The position numbers were made by a program, and so were the translations under genes. This document shows positions 39,893-47,510 of a DNA stretch of 64,000 bases, in pieces. Position 1 is the first letter of the stretch. Every line of letters begins with the position of its first letter. The stretch lies in NCBI GenBank assembly GCA_945877125.1, contig CAMCQT010000003.1, positions 1 through 64,000 of the forward strand, written 5' to 3'. The notes under the pieces were generated by a model, which was given only the letters and a program-made list of their open reading frames with translations, searched no databases and had not been told where the DNA came from. The DNA is from Candidatus Brevifilum fermentans. Its GTDB lineage: Bacteria; Chloroflexota; Anaerolineae; Anaerolineales; Villigracilaceae.

Positions 39893-40759
39893 CTATCCAC
39901 CACCCACTGCGCTCTTCACTGTGTACTCCACGATCTCACCCGCGATATCAACCCCGCTCACAGGCTGCATGGTGTGGAATTCCATTGTGTGATTGATCTC
40001 GTTGACAAGGTAGCCGCGTTCAGAATGTTCGATCAAATCCACAGCCAGCACACCGCCGCCGACAGCCGCAGTTGCCTTCAAACATATTTCTTCGATCTCT
40101 GGCGTGATGGGACACAATTCCCCTTCGCCGCCGCGCGCTGTGTTTGTGATCCAATGTTCCGACTTGCGATACATTGCGGTCAGCACGCGGTCACCGATCA
40201 CAATGGCACGGATGTCACGACCTGGTTTTTTGATGAACTCTTGAATATAAAAAACAGAATGTTGCACGGAGCCAAGTGTCGCCTTGTGTTCGAGCACTGC
40301 TTCCGCCGCATCGCGGTCGTTGATCTTTGCCAGCAGCCGTCCCCACGAACCGACGACGGGCTTCAACACAACGGGATAGCCAAACGCTTCAATCGCATCC
40401 AACGCGGCTTCGGGGGTGAACGCCACCACATTACGCGGCTGCGGCACGCCCGCCTTCGCCAGCATCGCGGATGTGGTCAATTTGTCGCCGCAAACCTCAG
40501 CTACCGCCGCCGTGTTGACCGTCGGCACGCCAAACGAGTTCAACAAGCGCAGGGCATATAATCCGCTGGTGTAGCTGATACTTCGTTCCAGCACCGCGTC
40601 AAACGCGCGCCACGGTTCGGCATTTTCCAAATCAAATGAAATCGCGCGGTCATCGAGTCGTTCATAATCAATGCCGCGTTTTTCCATCGCCGCGAAAATC
40701 CATTTTTCTTCCACACGCACACGGGAATAAAGGACACCTAATTTTAGTCGTCGTTGCAT
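39893..40759 (-). CDS. lysX: LysW ligase (LysX/ArgX), ATP-grasp
   Basis: A 288-residue ATP-grasp enzyme of the RimK/LysX type that joins the alpha-amino group of aminoadipate or glutamate to the C-terminal Glu of Lys[19 protein letters not shown] is the ATP lid, [19 protein letters not shown] the conserved centre, and [12 protein letters not shown] the metal/substrate loop. Whether it prefers glutamate (ArgX) or aminoadipate (LysX) is not provable here; the operon context and Arg leader favour glutamate. It lies 60 bases downstream of lysW. Confidence 0.92.
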   Translation of the reverse strand: MQRRLKLGVLYSRVRVEEKWIFAAMEKRGIDYERLDDRAISFDLENAEPWRAFDAVLERSISYTSGLYALRLLNSFGVPTVNTAAVAEVCGDKLTTSAMLAKAGVPQPRNVVAFTPEAALDAIEAFGYPVVLKPVVGSWGRLLAKINDRDAAEAVLEHKATLGSVQHSVFYIQEFIKKPGRDIRAIVIGDRVLTAMYRKSEHWITNTARGGEGELCPITPEIEEICLKATAAVGGGVLAVDLIEHSERGYLVNEINHTMEFHTMQPVSGVDIAGEIVEYTVKSAVGGG

Positions 40760-40762
40760 AAT

Positions 40763-40812
40763 AACTCCGTAATTGGTAATTAGTAATTGGTAATTACCAA
40801 TTACTAATTACG
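40763..40812. repeat. Intergenic palindrome (taattggtaatta type)
   Basis: Gtaattggtaattagtaattgg followed by its inverse. Same family as 2444-2492; lies between lysX and lysW. Confidence 0.75.
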
Positions 40813-40819
40813 GTTTACT

Positions 40820-40990
40820 TTATTCACCCCAATCTTCTTGTTCCATCGGCGCGAGTTGGACGGTGGCAGGGTCAACCGACACGACTTCGAGGTCAACGCC
40901 GCAATCAGAACAAACGATAATTTCGCCAACTTCGGTTCCAGCATCCAATCCAATTTGGGCTTCACATTCGGGGCAAGTTACTGTAGACAT
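40820..40990 (-). CDS. lysW: Amino-group carrier protein LysW (ArgW)
   Basis: A 56-residue acidic carrier. The N-terminal zinc ribbon CPEC (residues 6-9) and CSDC (27-30) is followed by an acidic tail ending in EDWGE, the exact C-terminal signature whose last Glu carries the amino acid. RBS AAGGAG lies 9 bases before the ATG. It stands at the head of lysX-Y-Z-J-K and behind argG-argH. It protects the amino group of the intermediate during arginine (inferred) or lysine synthesis. Confidence 0.96.
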   Translation of the reverse strand: MSTVTCPECEAQIGLDAGTEVGEIIVCSDCGVDLEVVSVDPATVQLAPMEQEDWGE

Positions 40991-41009
40991 ATTTTTTTCT
41001 CCTTGTATT

Positions 41010-41110
41010 TAAATGATGAATGAGGAATGCAGAATGCAGAATTTTTTCTGCCGCCTGCATTATTTACTATTCTGCCTTCTGCATTCTGACTTCTGCATTT
41101 CGACAGATTG
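41010..41110. repeat. Inverted repeat (agaatgcagaatgcagaa type)
   Basis: Gaatgcagaatgcagaattttttctg and a downstream inverse (ttctgccttctgcattctgacttctgcattt) form a hairpin between argH and lysW and run into the last codons of argH. Confidence 0.75.
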
Positions 41111-42430
41111 CGGACTCGTGCCGCCAATCGCATTTCTTTTTTCGACAGATTTCATCGGGTCAAAAACTTGATATACATCCGCTTCAAAAGCGGGACAGAG
41201 AGCCTGATACGCTTCGAGGGGCATTTGCTCCAACCCGACATTTTTCTCCCCAGCCAGGCGGACAGCTTTGCCTGCGATCGAGTGCGTCTCGCGGAAGGGG
41301 ATTCCCTTGTCCACGAGATAATCTGCGAGGTCGGTTGCCATCATGAACGAGTCGATTGCGTTTCGCATTCGTTCGGGCTTGGGTGTGATGGTCCGCAGTG
41401 CGCCGGCGATGACGGGAAGAATCGCAAGCAAAGTATCGGTTGCCGCAAAGACTGGCGCTTTATCTTCCTGCAGGTCTTTGTCGTAGGTTGAGGGCAGACC
41501 TTTGAGCGTGGCAAGCAAGCCTGTCAGCATCCCAATCAACGTGCCAGCCTTGCCGCGCGTCAGTTCAAACACATCGGGATTTTTCTTTTGCGGCATCAGG
41601 CTCGAACCTGTTGATAACGCATCCGAAAGTTCAAAGAAACCAAACTCGGCGCTGGTGTACAAAACGATTTGCTCCGATAGTTTGCTGAGGTGAATGCCTG
41701 TCATCGTGGCGCAGAATAAAAACTCGGCGGCGAAATCTCGGTCTGAGACGGCATCCAAGCTATTGGGCGATGCGACTGCAAAGCCAAGTGATTCAGCCAA
41801 CGCGGCGCGGTCAACAGGGACGGGTGTGCCAGACAATGCACCAGAACCGAGCGGCAAAATCGAAACACGTTTGACCAAATCCGCAAGCCGTTCGCGGTCA
41901 CGTTGCAGCGGATGAAAGTGACTCAGCCACCAATGCGAAAGCAAGATCGGTTGGGCGCGCTGCATGTGAGTGTAGCCAGGCATGAGAGTCTCACCTGCGA
42001 GTTCGGCTTGTTCGAGCAAAGCAGATTGCAGAATGCAGAATGCAGAATCTAATTGCGGAATGGCTTGCAGCATCCACAAGCGGAAGTCGGTGGCGACTTG
42101 GTCGTTGCGGCTGCGCCCCGTGTGGAGCTTGCCTGCGGTCACGCCGATCAATTCTGTCAGACGGCGCTCGACGGCGGTGTGAATGTCCTCGTCGGAGGGG
42201 GCGAAGGAAAACTGTCCCGAAGCGAATTCTCCTTTGACAGTATCCAGCCCGAGCGAGATGGATGCGTGTTCTTCATCCGACAAAATATTTGCGTTGTGCA
42301 AAGCATTCGCCCACGCGAGAGAACCATCCACATCTTGAATTGCCATGCGCTGGTCAACAGGCAGGGAGGAATTTAGATCCCAGGCTTGTTCGTTTAGTTT
42401 GGTTGAAAAGCGTCCACCCCAGAGGGTCAT
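41060..42430 (-). CDS. argH: Argininosuccinate lyase
   Basis: A 456-residue fumarase-superfamily enzyme, last step of arginine synthesis. The signature GSSLMPQKKNPD is near residue 277, and HTGRSRNDQVATD and MPGYTHMQRAQP are conserved. ATG at 42430 (MTLWGGRF) is the family start. The tail VEMQKSECRRQNSK is coded by the downstream agaatgcagaa repeat and is not family sequence. The internal stretch DSAFCILQSALL (around residue 135) is also coded by that repeat type (42020-42052) without length change. Confidence 0.94.
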   Translation of the reverse strand: MTLWGGRFSTKLNEQAWDLNSSLPVDQRMAIQDVDGSLAWANALHNANILSDEEHASISLGLDTVKGEFASGQFSFAPSDEDIHTAVERRLTELIGVTAGKLHTGRSRNDQVATDFRLWMLQAIPQLDSAFCILQSALLEQAELAGETLMPGYTHMQRAQPILLSHWWLSHFHPLQRDRERLADLVKRVSILPLGSGALSGTPVPVDRAALAESLGFAVASPNSLDAVSDRDFAAEFLFCATMTGIHLSKLSEQIVLYTSAEFGFFELSDALSTGSSLMPQKKNPDVFELTRGKAGTLIGMLTGLLATLKGLPSTYDKDLQEDKAPVFAATDTLLAILPVIAGALRTITPKPERMRNAIDSFMMATDLADYLVDKGIPFRETHSIAGKAVRLAGEKNVGLEQMPLEAYQALCPAFEADVYQVFDPMKSVEKRNAIGGTSPQSVEMQKSECRRQNSK

Positions 42431-42450
42431 ATGTGCTCCTTTATATTTCA

Positions 42451-42546
42451 TGTCTTTGCGAGGGCGCACTTGCCCTTTGCCCGAAGCAATCTCCTCACAG
42501 TTGGAGATTGCTTCGTCGGGGAGAGCACCCTCCTCGCAATGACATT
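42451..42546. repeat. Dispersed palindrome family A
   Basis: Full-length copy (tgtctttgcgagggcgc to cctcgcaatgacatt) between argG and argH; it includes the last two bases of the argG stop. Confidence 0.9.
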
Positions 42547-43816
42547 AGTCCCGTTTGAACTTCGAATAATCAGGCTTGGGCATATCCAGACCCGAAATGG
42601 GCAAGCCGTTCATGGCGCGGACTTTGAGGCTGAGACCATAAAGGCGGATGAAGCCTTCGGCGTGGCTCTGGTCGTAGACATCTTCCTGACCAAAGGTGGC
42701 GAAGTCTTCGCGGTAGAGGCTGAACGGTGACTTGCGCCCGGCGACGATGATGTTGCCTTTGTAAAGTTTGAGCCGCACAACGCCCGTGACAGGTCCCTGT
42801 GTGGAGTTGACGAAGGCGTCGAGGGCTTCGCGCAGCGGGGTGAACCACAAGCCGTTATAGGTGAGTTCGGCATATTTCAAGGCGGTGACTTGCTTGAAAT
42901 TCAAAGTCTCATGGTCGAGGACAAGCGACTCAAGTTCGCGATGGGCATACATCAAAATGGTGCCGCCTGGGGTTTCATACACGCCATGTGACTTCATGCC
43001 GACGAGGCGATTCTCAACGAGGTCAACGCGACCAATGCCGTGCGCGCCGCCGATGGCGTTGAGCGTTTCAACAATTTTCGCGGGTGAAAGTTTCTCGCCG
43101 TTGACCGAAACTGGGTTGCCAGTTTCAAATTCGATCTCAACATAGGCGCCCTGCTCCGGAGCGTTCTCAGGCGATGTTGAAATTTGATACATGATCTCTT
43201 CGGGTTCGTTCCACGGGTCTTCGAGCAATCCGCCTTCGTGCGAAATATGCCAGATGTTTGAGTCGCGGCTGTAAATGGATTTGATGGTGGCGGTGACAGG
43301 GATGTTATATTTTGCAGCCATCGCAATCGCATCTTCGCGTGAGCGGATATCCCACTCGCGCCAGGGAGCGATAATCTTGAGGCGTGGGTCGAGCGCCATG
43401 ACGGTCAGTTCAAAACGAACCTGGTCGTTGCCTTTGCCTGTCGCACCGTGTGCGATTGCATCTGCGCCAGTTTCGTGAGCAACTTCTACGAGATGTTTCG
43501 CAATTAAAGGACGGGCAATGGATGTGCCCAATAAGTACTTGTGTTCATAAATCGCCCCCGCCTTGAGCATGGGAAAAAGACAATCTTCCGCAAACTCTTC
43601 TTTCATGTCGTGCAAAATAAACTGGCTCGCGCCGCTGTTCATCGCTTTATCTTCAAGCAGGCGTAAATCTTCGTCGGTCTGTCCCACGTCGGCGCAGAAG
43701 CAGACCACTTCACAGCCATAATTTTCTTTGAGCCACGGGACGATCACAGACGTGTCCAGTCCGCCTGAGTAGGCGAGGACAACTTTCTTGACTTGCGGTT
43801 TCGGTTTGGAATTCAT
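42545..43816 (-). CDS. argG: Argininosuccinate synthase
   Basis: A 423-residue ATP-dependent enzyme joining citrulline and aspartate. The N-terminal PP-loop [18 protein letters not shown] (residues 12-29), [19 protein letters not shown] and [14 protein letters not shown] are clear. First structural gene after the Arg leader attenuator (stem 84 bases upstream). The arginine branch gene argH follows after a repeat. RBS AAGGAG. Confidence 0.96.
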   Translation of the reverse strand: MNSKPKPQVKKVVLAYSGGLDTSVIVPWLKENYGCEVVCFCADVGQTDEDLRLLEDKAMNSGASQFILHDMKEEFAEDCLFPMLKAGAIYEHKYLLGTSIARPLIAKHLVEVAHETGADAIAHGATGKGNDQVRFELTVMALDPRLKIIAPWREWDIRSREDAIAMAAKYNIPVTATIKSIYSRDSNIWHISHEGGLLEDPWNEPEEIMYQISTSPENAPEQGAYVEIEFETGNPVSVNGEKLSPAKIVETLNAIGGAHGIGRVDLVENRLVGMKSHGVYETPGGTILMYAHRELESLVLDHETLNFKQVTALKYAELTYNGLWFTPLREALDAFVNSTQGPVTGVVRLKLYKGNIIVAGRKSPFSLYREDFATFGQEDVYDQSHAEGFIRLYGLSLKVRAMNGLPISGLDMPKPDYSKFKRD

Positions 43817-43841
43817 TTGGTACTCCTTGTTTTATTTTTGG

Positions 43842-43884
43842 AACTCACCCTCACCCCCCGCCCTCTCCCAAAATGGAGAGGGCG
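43842..43884. repeat. Dispersed repeat (ccctcacccc type)
   Basis: Ctcaccctcaccccccgccctctccc with the inverse ggagagggcggc; lies between the attenuator terminator and argG. Confidence 0.7.
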
Positions 43885-43899
43885 GCTAAGAGCGGGAAA

Positions 43900-43936
43900 A
43901 TAAAAAAAACAGCCCTCCGAGAAGGAGGGCTGTTTT
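43900..43936 (-). terminator. Attenuator terminator upstream of argG
   Basis: On the minus strand AACAGCCCTCC pairs with GGAGGGCTGTT (11 bp, 5-base loop TTCTC) and is followed by TTTTTTTT. The segment CCTTCTCGGAG (43925-43915) within it is exactly complementary to CTCCGAGAAGG (44011-44001) in the leader ORF. Antiterminator and terminator therefore exclude each other. Confidence 0.88.
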
Positions 43937-43979
43937 GATTGACTAGTGCGTATATCAGCTTGCGGCTGCGTTTAGCGCG

Positions 43980-44060
43980 TTATCCAACAAAAAATCCCGA
44001 CCTTCTCGGAGAAGTGGGCTTCGGACGACGTGTACGTGGTGACGCAAAAAAGCTGAACAT
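43980..44060 (-). CDS. Arg-rich leader peptide (attenuator)
   Basis: A 26-residue ORF starting MFSFFASPRTRRPKP and ending PRRSGFFVG. It holds five Arg codons, three clustered (CGT ACA CGT CGT, codons 9-12) and two (AGA AGG, codons 19-20) that lie inside the antiterminator segment. The first cluster is about 17 bases upstream of that segment. A ribosome stalled there for lack of Arg-tRNA would leave the antiterminator free, while one reaching the stop would cover it. No RBS; the ATG is 10 bases after the -10 box. It precedes argG-argH-lysWXYZJK. Confidence 0.82.
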   Translation of the reverse strand: MFSFFASPRTRRPKPTSPRRSGFFVG

Positions 44061-44070
44061 GATGGGCGGT

Positions 44071-44098
44071 ATTTTACCTGAAAAATAAAATGAGTCAA
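44071..44098 (-). promoter_or_regulatory. Promoter of the Arg leader and arginine operon
   Basis: On the minus strand TTGACT (44098-44093), a 16-base spacer and TAAAAT (44076-44071); the leader ATG is 10 bases downstream, so the 5' UTR would be 0-4 bases. Confidence 0.7.
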
Positions 44099-44206
44099 TG
44101 ATTTTTGTAGGGCAATCAGAGCATGGGCAAAAAAATCAGCCGTCAGTAACTTGCAAGGTTTTCCCGTAAATGAAGGTTGTATACTCGTTTTATACAGGAG
44201 AAACGC

Positions 44207-44938
44207 ATGAAAAATAGTATCAGGCAATTTCACAAGGGGCAGGGGTTGGTGGAGTACGGTTTGCTTCTGCTGCTCATTGCCTTTGTAACCGGGCTGGCGT
44301 TGAATATTGCGGGCGTATCCATGCAAGATTTATACAGCCAGGCAATATCTGGACTGCGCGGCGAGAGCAGCGAGTGCAATCCGCTGGCGCGCGCAGGCAG
44401 TGAGTGGGATTCCCCTGACATTAATTTCTGGCGGGGCGGAATTACGCAGCAAGCCGGCGGCTATGAAGTTTGCCCGCTATGCGGCGGACTGCTGCCAGGG
44501 CTTTCGGGCAGTGATTATGAACTTGATCTTTCGGGGGTACAGGTGGCAAGCACCAACCCCACATGGAACGGGTACGGAATTACCTTCCGCGCAGAAAACG
44601 GAAACAAGGGATTAAACGGCTATATGTTTGAGGTGGAGAAGGTGAACAAAAATAATCCGACGCGTATTTATTTCAGCAAATGGGTCAATGGCACGCAGAT
44701 CAAACCGTACATCAAAATGTATTACCTGCCCGCCGATATTGATTGGAATAATCCGCCTGACATGCGCGTTAAGGTGGAAGGGGATACCTTTACCGCCTAC
44801 ATGGATGGACAACAAGTACTGCAAGGCAAAGATAAAACATACACCGAAGGCAGCGCAGGTGTTTTTGCAAATGCAGGTACGCAATTGAATTTCTCTAATT
44901 TTTTGGCTGGGTCATTAAACTGTGAAGAGGCGCAATAA
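44207..44938 (+). CDS. Flp-type prepilin-like protein with large C-terminal domain
   Basis: A 243-residue protein. Residues 1-13 are positive and end in KG; the following QGLVEYGLLLLLIAFVTGLA is a Flp-pilin-type processing site and helix, with Glu at +5 and Tyr at +6. Unlike true Flp pilins (50-80 residues) a domain of about 190 residues follows, with a CPLCGG Cys pair and a beta-sandwich look (NGYGITFRAENGNKGLNGYM; FTAYMDGQQVLQGKD), probably a LamG/DUF1080-like sugar-binding fold. The RBS is CAGGAG. The next gene overlaps by 1 base. No Tad assembly genes are nearby. Confidence 0.7.
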   Translation: MKNSIRQFHKGQGLVEYGLLLLLIAFVTGLALNIAGVSMQDLYSQAISGLRGESSECNPLARAGSEWDSPDINFWRGGITQQAGGYEVCPLCGGLLPGLSGSDYELDLSGVQVASTNPTWNGYGITFRAENGNKGLNGYMFEVEKVNKNNPTRIYFSKWVNGTQIKPYIKMYYLPADIDWNNPPDMRVKVEGDTFTAYMDGQQVLQGKDKTYTEGSAGVFANAGTQLNFSNFLAGSLNCEEAQ

Positions 44939-45384
44939 TGGCTTTTGAAGAATCCCCCTCGATGGATTTGTACAAAGATGGAATGCCTGCCCATCTTCCC
45001 GACCCGTCTCATAAAAAGCGGCTGATCTGGATTGCAATTGTTGGGCTGACCGTGTTAAGTCTATTGCTGGCTTTTTTTAGCATGGCGCAAGACGGTACGC
45101 TTGCCACTTTGGCAGGAACAGGTACGGTCACAGGGATAGTCTATGATGATTTGGGGCAGCCTGTTATAGCGGATATTTTTGTGTTTGGCGCAGATGTCTC
45201 GGCTCAATCTGACCAGATGGGTCGCTTCAAGTTGAGCGGCGTACCCTCTGGTCAGCAGGTTTTGGTCGTAGCGTATCGAAACGTGGGGCGCGAATATGCG
45301 GTGAACATTTCTGCGGGACAAATGGTGGATATGGGCGAAGCACGTTTTCAAACGGATGATTTTCTGAATGGCTGGAGTCAGTAG
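44938..45384 (+). CDS. Membrane protein with carboxypeptidase-regulatory-like domain
   Basis: A 148-residue protein. One TM segment (about residues 28-49, LIWIAIVGLTVLSLLLAFFS) is followed by an extracytoplasmic beta domain of the CarboxypepD_reg type: VTGIVYDDLGQPVIADIFVF, then GRFKLSGVPSGQQVLVVAYR. Its ATG overlaps the stop of the Flp-like gene (TAATG), so the two are translationally coupled and probably act together at the cell surface. Function unknown. Confidence 0.75.
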   Translation: MAFEESPSMDLYKDGMPAHLPDPSHKKRLIWIAIVGLTVLSLLLAFFSMAQDGTLATLAGTGTVTGIVYDDLGQPVIADIFVFGADVSAQSDQMGRFKLSGVPSGQQVLVVAYRNVGREYAVNISAGQMVDMGEARFQTDDFLNGWSQ

Positions 45385-45491
45385 GTTGCAGGCGCGTCAT
45401 GCTATCAGTTTTACATTTGATATCTTGCCGAACATAAGAAACAAGAAGCACATTCTTTCGTAAAAATTAAAAGGGGCATTTCAAACAATCC

Positions 45492-45549
45492 AAAAGAAAG
45501 TCGTGTTTCGTAATTCCAGTTGAAGGTTTACGAAACACGACTTTCTTTT
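45492..45549. terminator. Bidirectional terminator
   Basis: AAAGAAAGTCGTGTTTCGTAA and its exact complement are separated by 14 bases, with T and A tracts. It lies between convergent genes. The rest of 45385-45593 shows nothing. Confidence 0.9.
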
Positions 45550-45593
45550 TGTTTCAATATTTTAATTCAATGCGATCAAAGCAAGATCAGTTC

Positions 45594-46043
45594 TCAACTC
45601 ACCGCTTTTTTCACGAGCGCGATGATCTGCGCCTCTTCGGCGGCGGTCAACTTGATCAACGCAAATGAGGTAGCCCACATATTGCCATCGTCAAGTTTTG
45701 CGTCGGGTTGAAAGCCGAAGGTTGCATATCTCACATTGAACTTACCCGCAGCCTGAAAGAAACAAATGACCTTGCCATCTGCATTGGCGTAGGCAGGCAT
45801 TCCGTACCAGGTTTTCGGCATGAGACTGGGCGCGCTGGCTGTGACGATCTCATGCAGCCGCATCCCCAGCGAGCGGTCTGGTTCTTTCATCGCGCCAATT
45901 GCCGCAAGGATGGCTTTTTCACCTTCCGATCTGTCCTTGCCTGCGCGTGCTTCCGCTTTCATCTCCTGGGCGCGCGCTTTCATCGCGGCTTTTTCTTCGA
46001 CGGTAAATCCCTTGCTATTTTGTGTTTCTTTCTTTGTGTTCAT
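45594..46043 (-). CDS. DUF1801 protein
   Basis: A 149-residue protein. A charged N-terminal helix (EEKAAMKARAQEMKAEARAG) precedes a DUF1801/YdhG-like domain (SLMPKTWYGMPAYANADGKV; FQAAGKFNVRYATFGFQPDA). The family resembles the frataxin-like iron chaperone YdhG; the function is unproven. The ATG at 46043 has AGGAGG 6 bases upstream. It follows the VOC gene by 13 bases on the same strand and shares its promoter. Confidence 0.82.
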   Translation of the reverse strand: MNTKKETQNSKGFTVEEKAAMKARAQEMKAEARAGKDRSEGEKAILAAIGAMKEPDRSLGMRLHEIVTASAPSLMPKTWYGMPAYANADGKVICFFQAAGKFNVRYATFGFQPDAKLDDGNMWATSFALIKLTAAEEAQIIALVKKAVS

Positions 46044-46056
46044 GAGAACCTCCTGA

Positions 46057-46512
46057 TTAACTGTTGTATGCCTTTTGCAAATCGGCGACAATAATCTTCT
46101 GCATTTTCAACATGGCGTCCATCACCCGTTGGGATTTCTCAGGGTCGGGGTCGCCCATTAACTCGGTCAACTGCTTCGGGACAATCTGCCACGAGAGACC
46201 ATATTTATCCTTAAGCCAGCCGCACATGGATTCTTCGCCGCCGTCTGCGGTCAGGGCGTCCCAAAAATAATCCACCTCGGCTTGATCCTCGCAATTGACA
46301 TACATCGAAACCGCTTCGTTGAATTTGAATTGCGGACCTGCATTCAAACCCATGAACTCCTGTCCGTCCAATTCAAACGAAACGGTGAAGGCTTTGCCAT
46401 CCGCTCCGCGTGAGATGTCTTTGACCTTTGAATTCTTGAAAAGCGATACGTAAAAATTCATCGCCTCTTCGGCTTGGGTCTCGAACCATAAAAATGGGGT
46501 AATCTTCTTCAT
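46057..46512 (-). CDS. VOC family (PhnB-like) protein
   Basis: A 151-residue PhnB/3-demethylubiquinone-methyltransferase-like VOC protein. ITPFLWFETQAEEAMNFYVS starts it, and ESMCGWLKDKYGLSWQIVP is the conserved C-terminal strand. Such proteins have the glyoxalase fold; the substrate is unknown. RBS AAGGAG. First gene of a two-gene operon with the DUF1801 gene. Confidence 0.88.
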   Translation of the reverse strand: MKKITPFLWFETQAEEAMNFYVSLFKNSKVKDISRGADGKAFTVSFELDGQEFMGLNAGPQFKFNEAVSMYVNCEDQAEVDYFWDALTADGGEESMCGWLKDKYGLSWQIVPKQLTELMGDPDPEKSQRVMDAMLKMQKIIVADLQKAYNS

Positions 46513-46553
46513 ACCAGCGCTCCTTAACTCTAAAATACGACAAACCTTATCTT

Positions 46554-46582
46554 ATTCTAGAACTTATGTTCGATTTTGTCAA
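46554..46582 (-). promoter_or_regulatory. Promoter of VOC-DUF1801 operon
   Basis: On the minus strand TTGACA (46582-46577), a 17-base spacer and TAGAAT (46559-46554): a nearly perfect sigma-70-type promoter. Confidence 0.8.
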
Positions 46583-46584
46583 CG

Positions 46585-46619
46585 TAAAAAAATCCGCCTA
46601 TCCCAACAGACGGATTTTA
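46585..46619 (-). terminator. Terminator of pheA
   Basis: On the minus strand AAAATCCGTCTG pairs with the downstream TAGGCGGATTTT, followed by T residues. Confidence 0.8.
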
Positions 46620-46627
46620 GTGGTGAG

Positions 46628-47440
46628 TTATCCTTTGAAGCGCGGATACGACCCCAGCACCCGCAGCATCACCGCATATTCCCCCAAATGGTCAAGCGCG
46701 CGCCTGGCGGTTTCATCATTTTGCGACCCAATGAAGTCAATGTAAAAAAGGTATTCCCACGGACTTCCCTGCAACGGACGGGATTCGATCTTCGTCAGGT
46801 CGAGGTCACGCAGGGCAAAAACGCTCAGGGCTTTGAACAACGCGCCGGGCACATTTTTGAGTGTGAATACGATGGAAGTCTTCGCTTCGCCCGCCGGGAT
46901 GGTTGATTCTCGTTGGACGGAGAGGAAACGCGTATAGTTTTCCGGGTTATCTTCAATGCCTTCTTCCAAAATTTGCATTCCATAAATTTCAGCCGCACGC
47001 TTGGATGCAATCGCCGCCACATCCAACACGCCCGATTCTTTGAGCATTTTTACACTGCCCGCCGTATCGTACACCTGCTCGGCTTTGATTCCAAGACTGC
47101 GTAAATAGCCCGCGCACTGCCCCAGCGCCTGCGGATGGCTAATGGCTTTTTTGATGTCTTCCTTTTTTGCGCCAGGCATGGCAATTAGGCAATGCTGCAC
47201 GCGCAGAAAATATTCACCCACAATGTGCAGGTCGTGCCGCAAAAGCAAATCATAATTTTGGTGAATGCTGCCCGCCAGCGAATTTTCAATGGGAGCCAGC
47301 GCCGCGTCGCTTTTGCCAGATACGACAGAATCGAACATCACATCGAATGATTCACACGGGAGGGTTTCAACCTGTCCAAAATAATTAAAAACGGCTTGCT
47401 CGCTATACGCACCGGCTTCGCCTTGAAATGCTATTTTCAT
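46628..47440 (-). CDS. pheA: Prephenate dehydratase
   Basis: A 270-residue enzyme making phenylpyruvate from prephenate. IAFQGEAGAYSEQAVFNYFG opens the catalytic domain, the conserved ALAPIENSLAGSIHQNYDLL lies near residue 56 and the ACT domain (KTSIVFTLKNVPGALFKALS) near 195 followed by ESRPLQGSPWEYLFYIDF, which senses Phe. Monofunctional, with no chorismate mutase domain. RBS AGGAG. An aminotransferase gene lies upstream on the same strand. Confidence 0.95.
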   Translation of the reverse strand: MKIAFQGEAGAYSEQAVFNYFGQVETLPCESFDVMFDSVVSGKSDAALAPIENSLAGSIHQNYDLLLRHDLHIVGEYFLRVQHCLIAMPGAKKEDIKKAISHPQALGQCAGYLRSLGIKAEQVYDTAGSVKMLKESGVLDVAAIASKRAAEIYGMQILEEGIEDNPENYTRFLSVQRESTIPAGEAKTSIVFTLKNVPGALFKALSVFALRDLDLTKIESRPLQGSPWEYLFYIDFIGSQNDETARRALDHLGEYAVMLRVLGSYPRFKG

Positions 47441-47455
47441 AATTCTCCTAGTTCT

Positions 47456-47510
47456 GATCGAAGGTCAAAAGTCGAAAATCATCCGACCTTTGACCTTCGA
47501 CTTTTGACTA
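47456..47510. repeat. Intergenic palindrome (aaggtcaaaagtcgaa type)
   Basis: Gatcgaaggtcaaaagtcgaaa followed by its inverse, ending in the first bases of the aminotransferase stop. Family as at 23165-23222. Confidence 0.8.

Noticed and set aside
43842-43884. Ccctcaccc repeat as a second arg attenuator
   Set aside because: The same repeat is dispersed at unrelated places; no U-tract follows it here.
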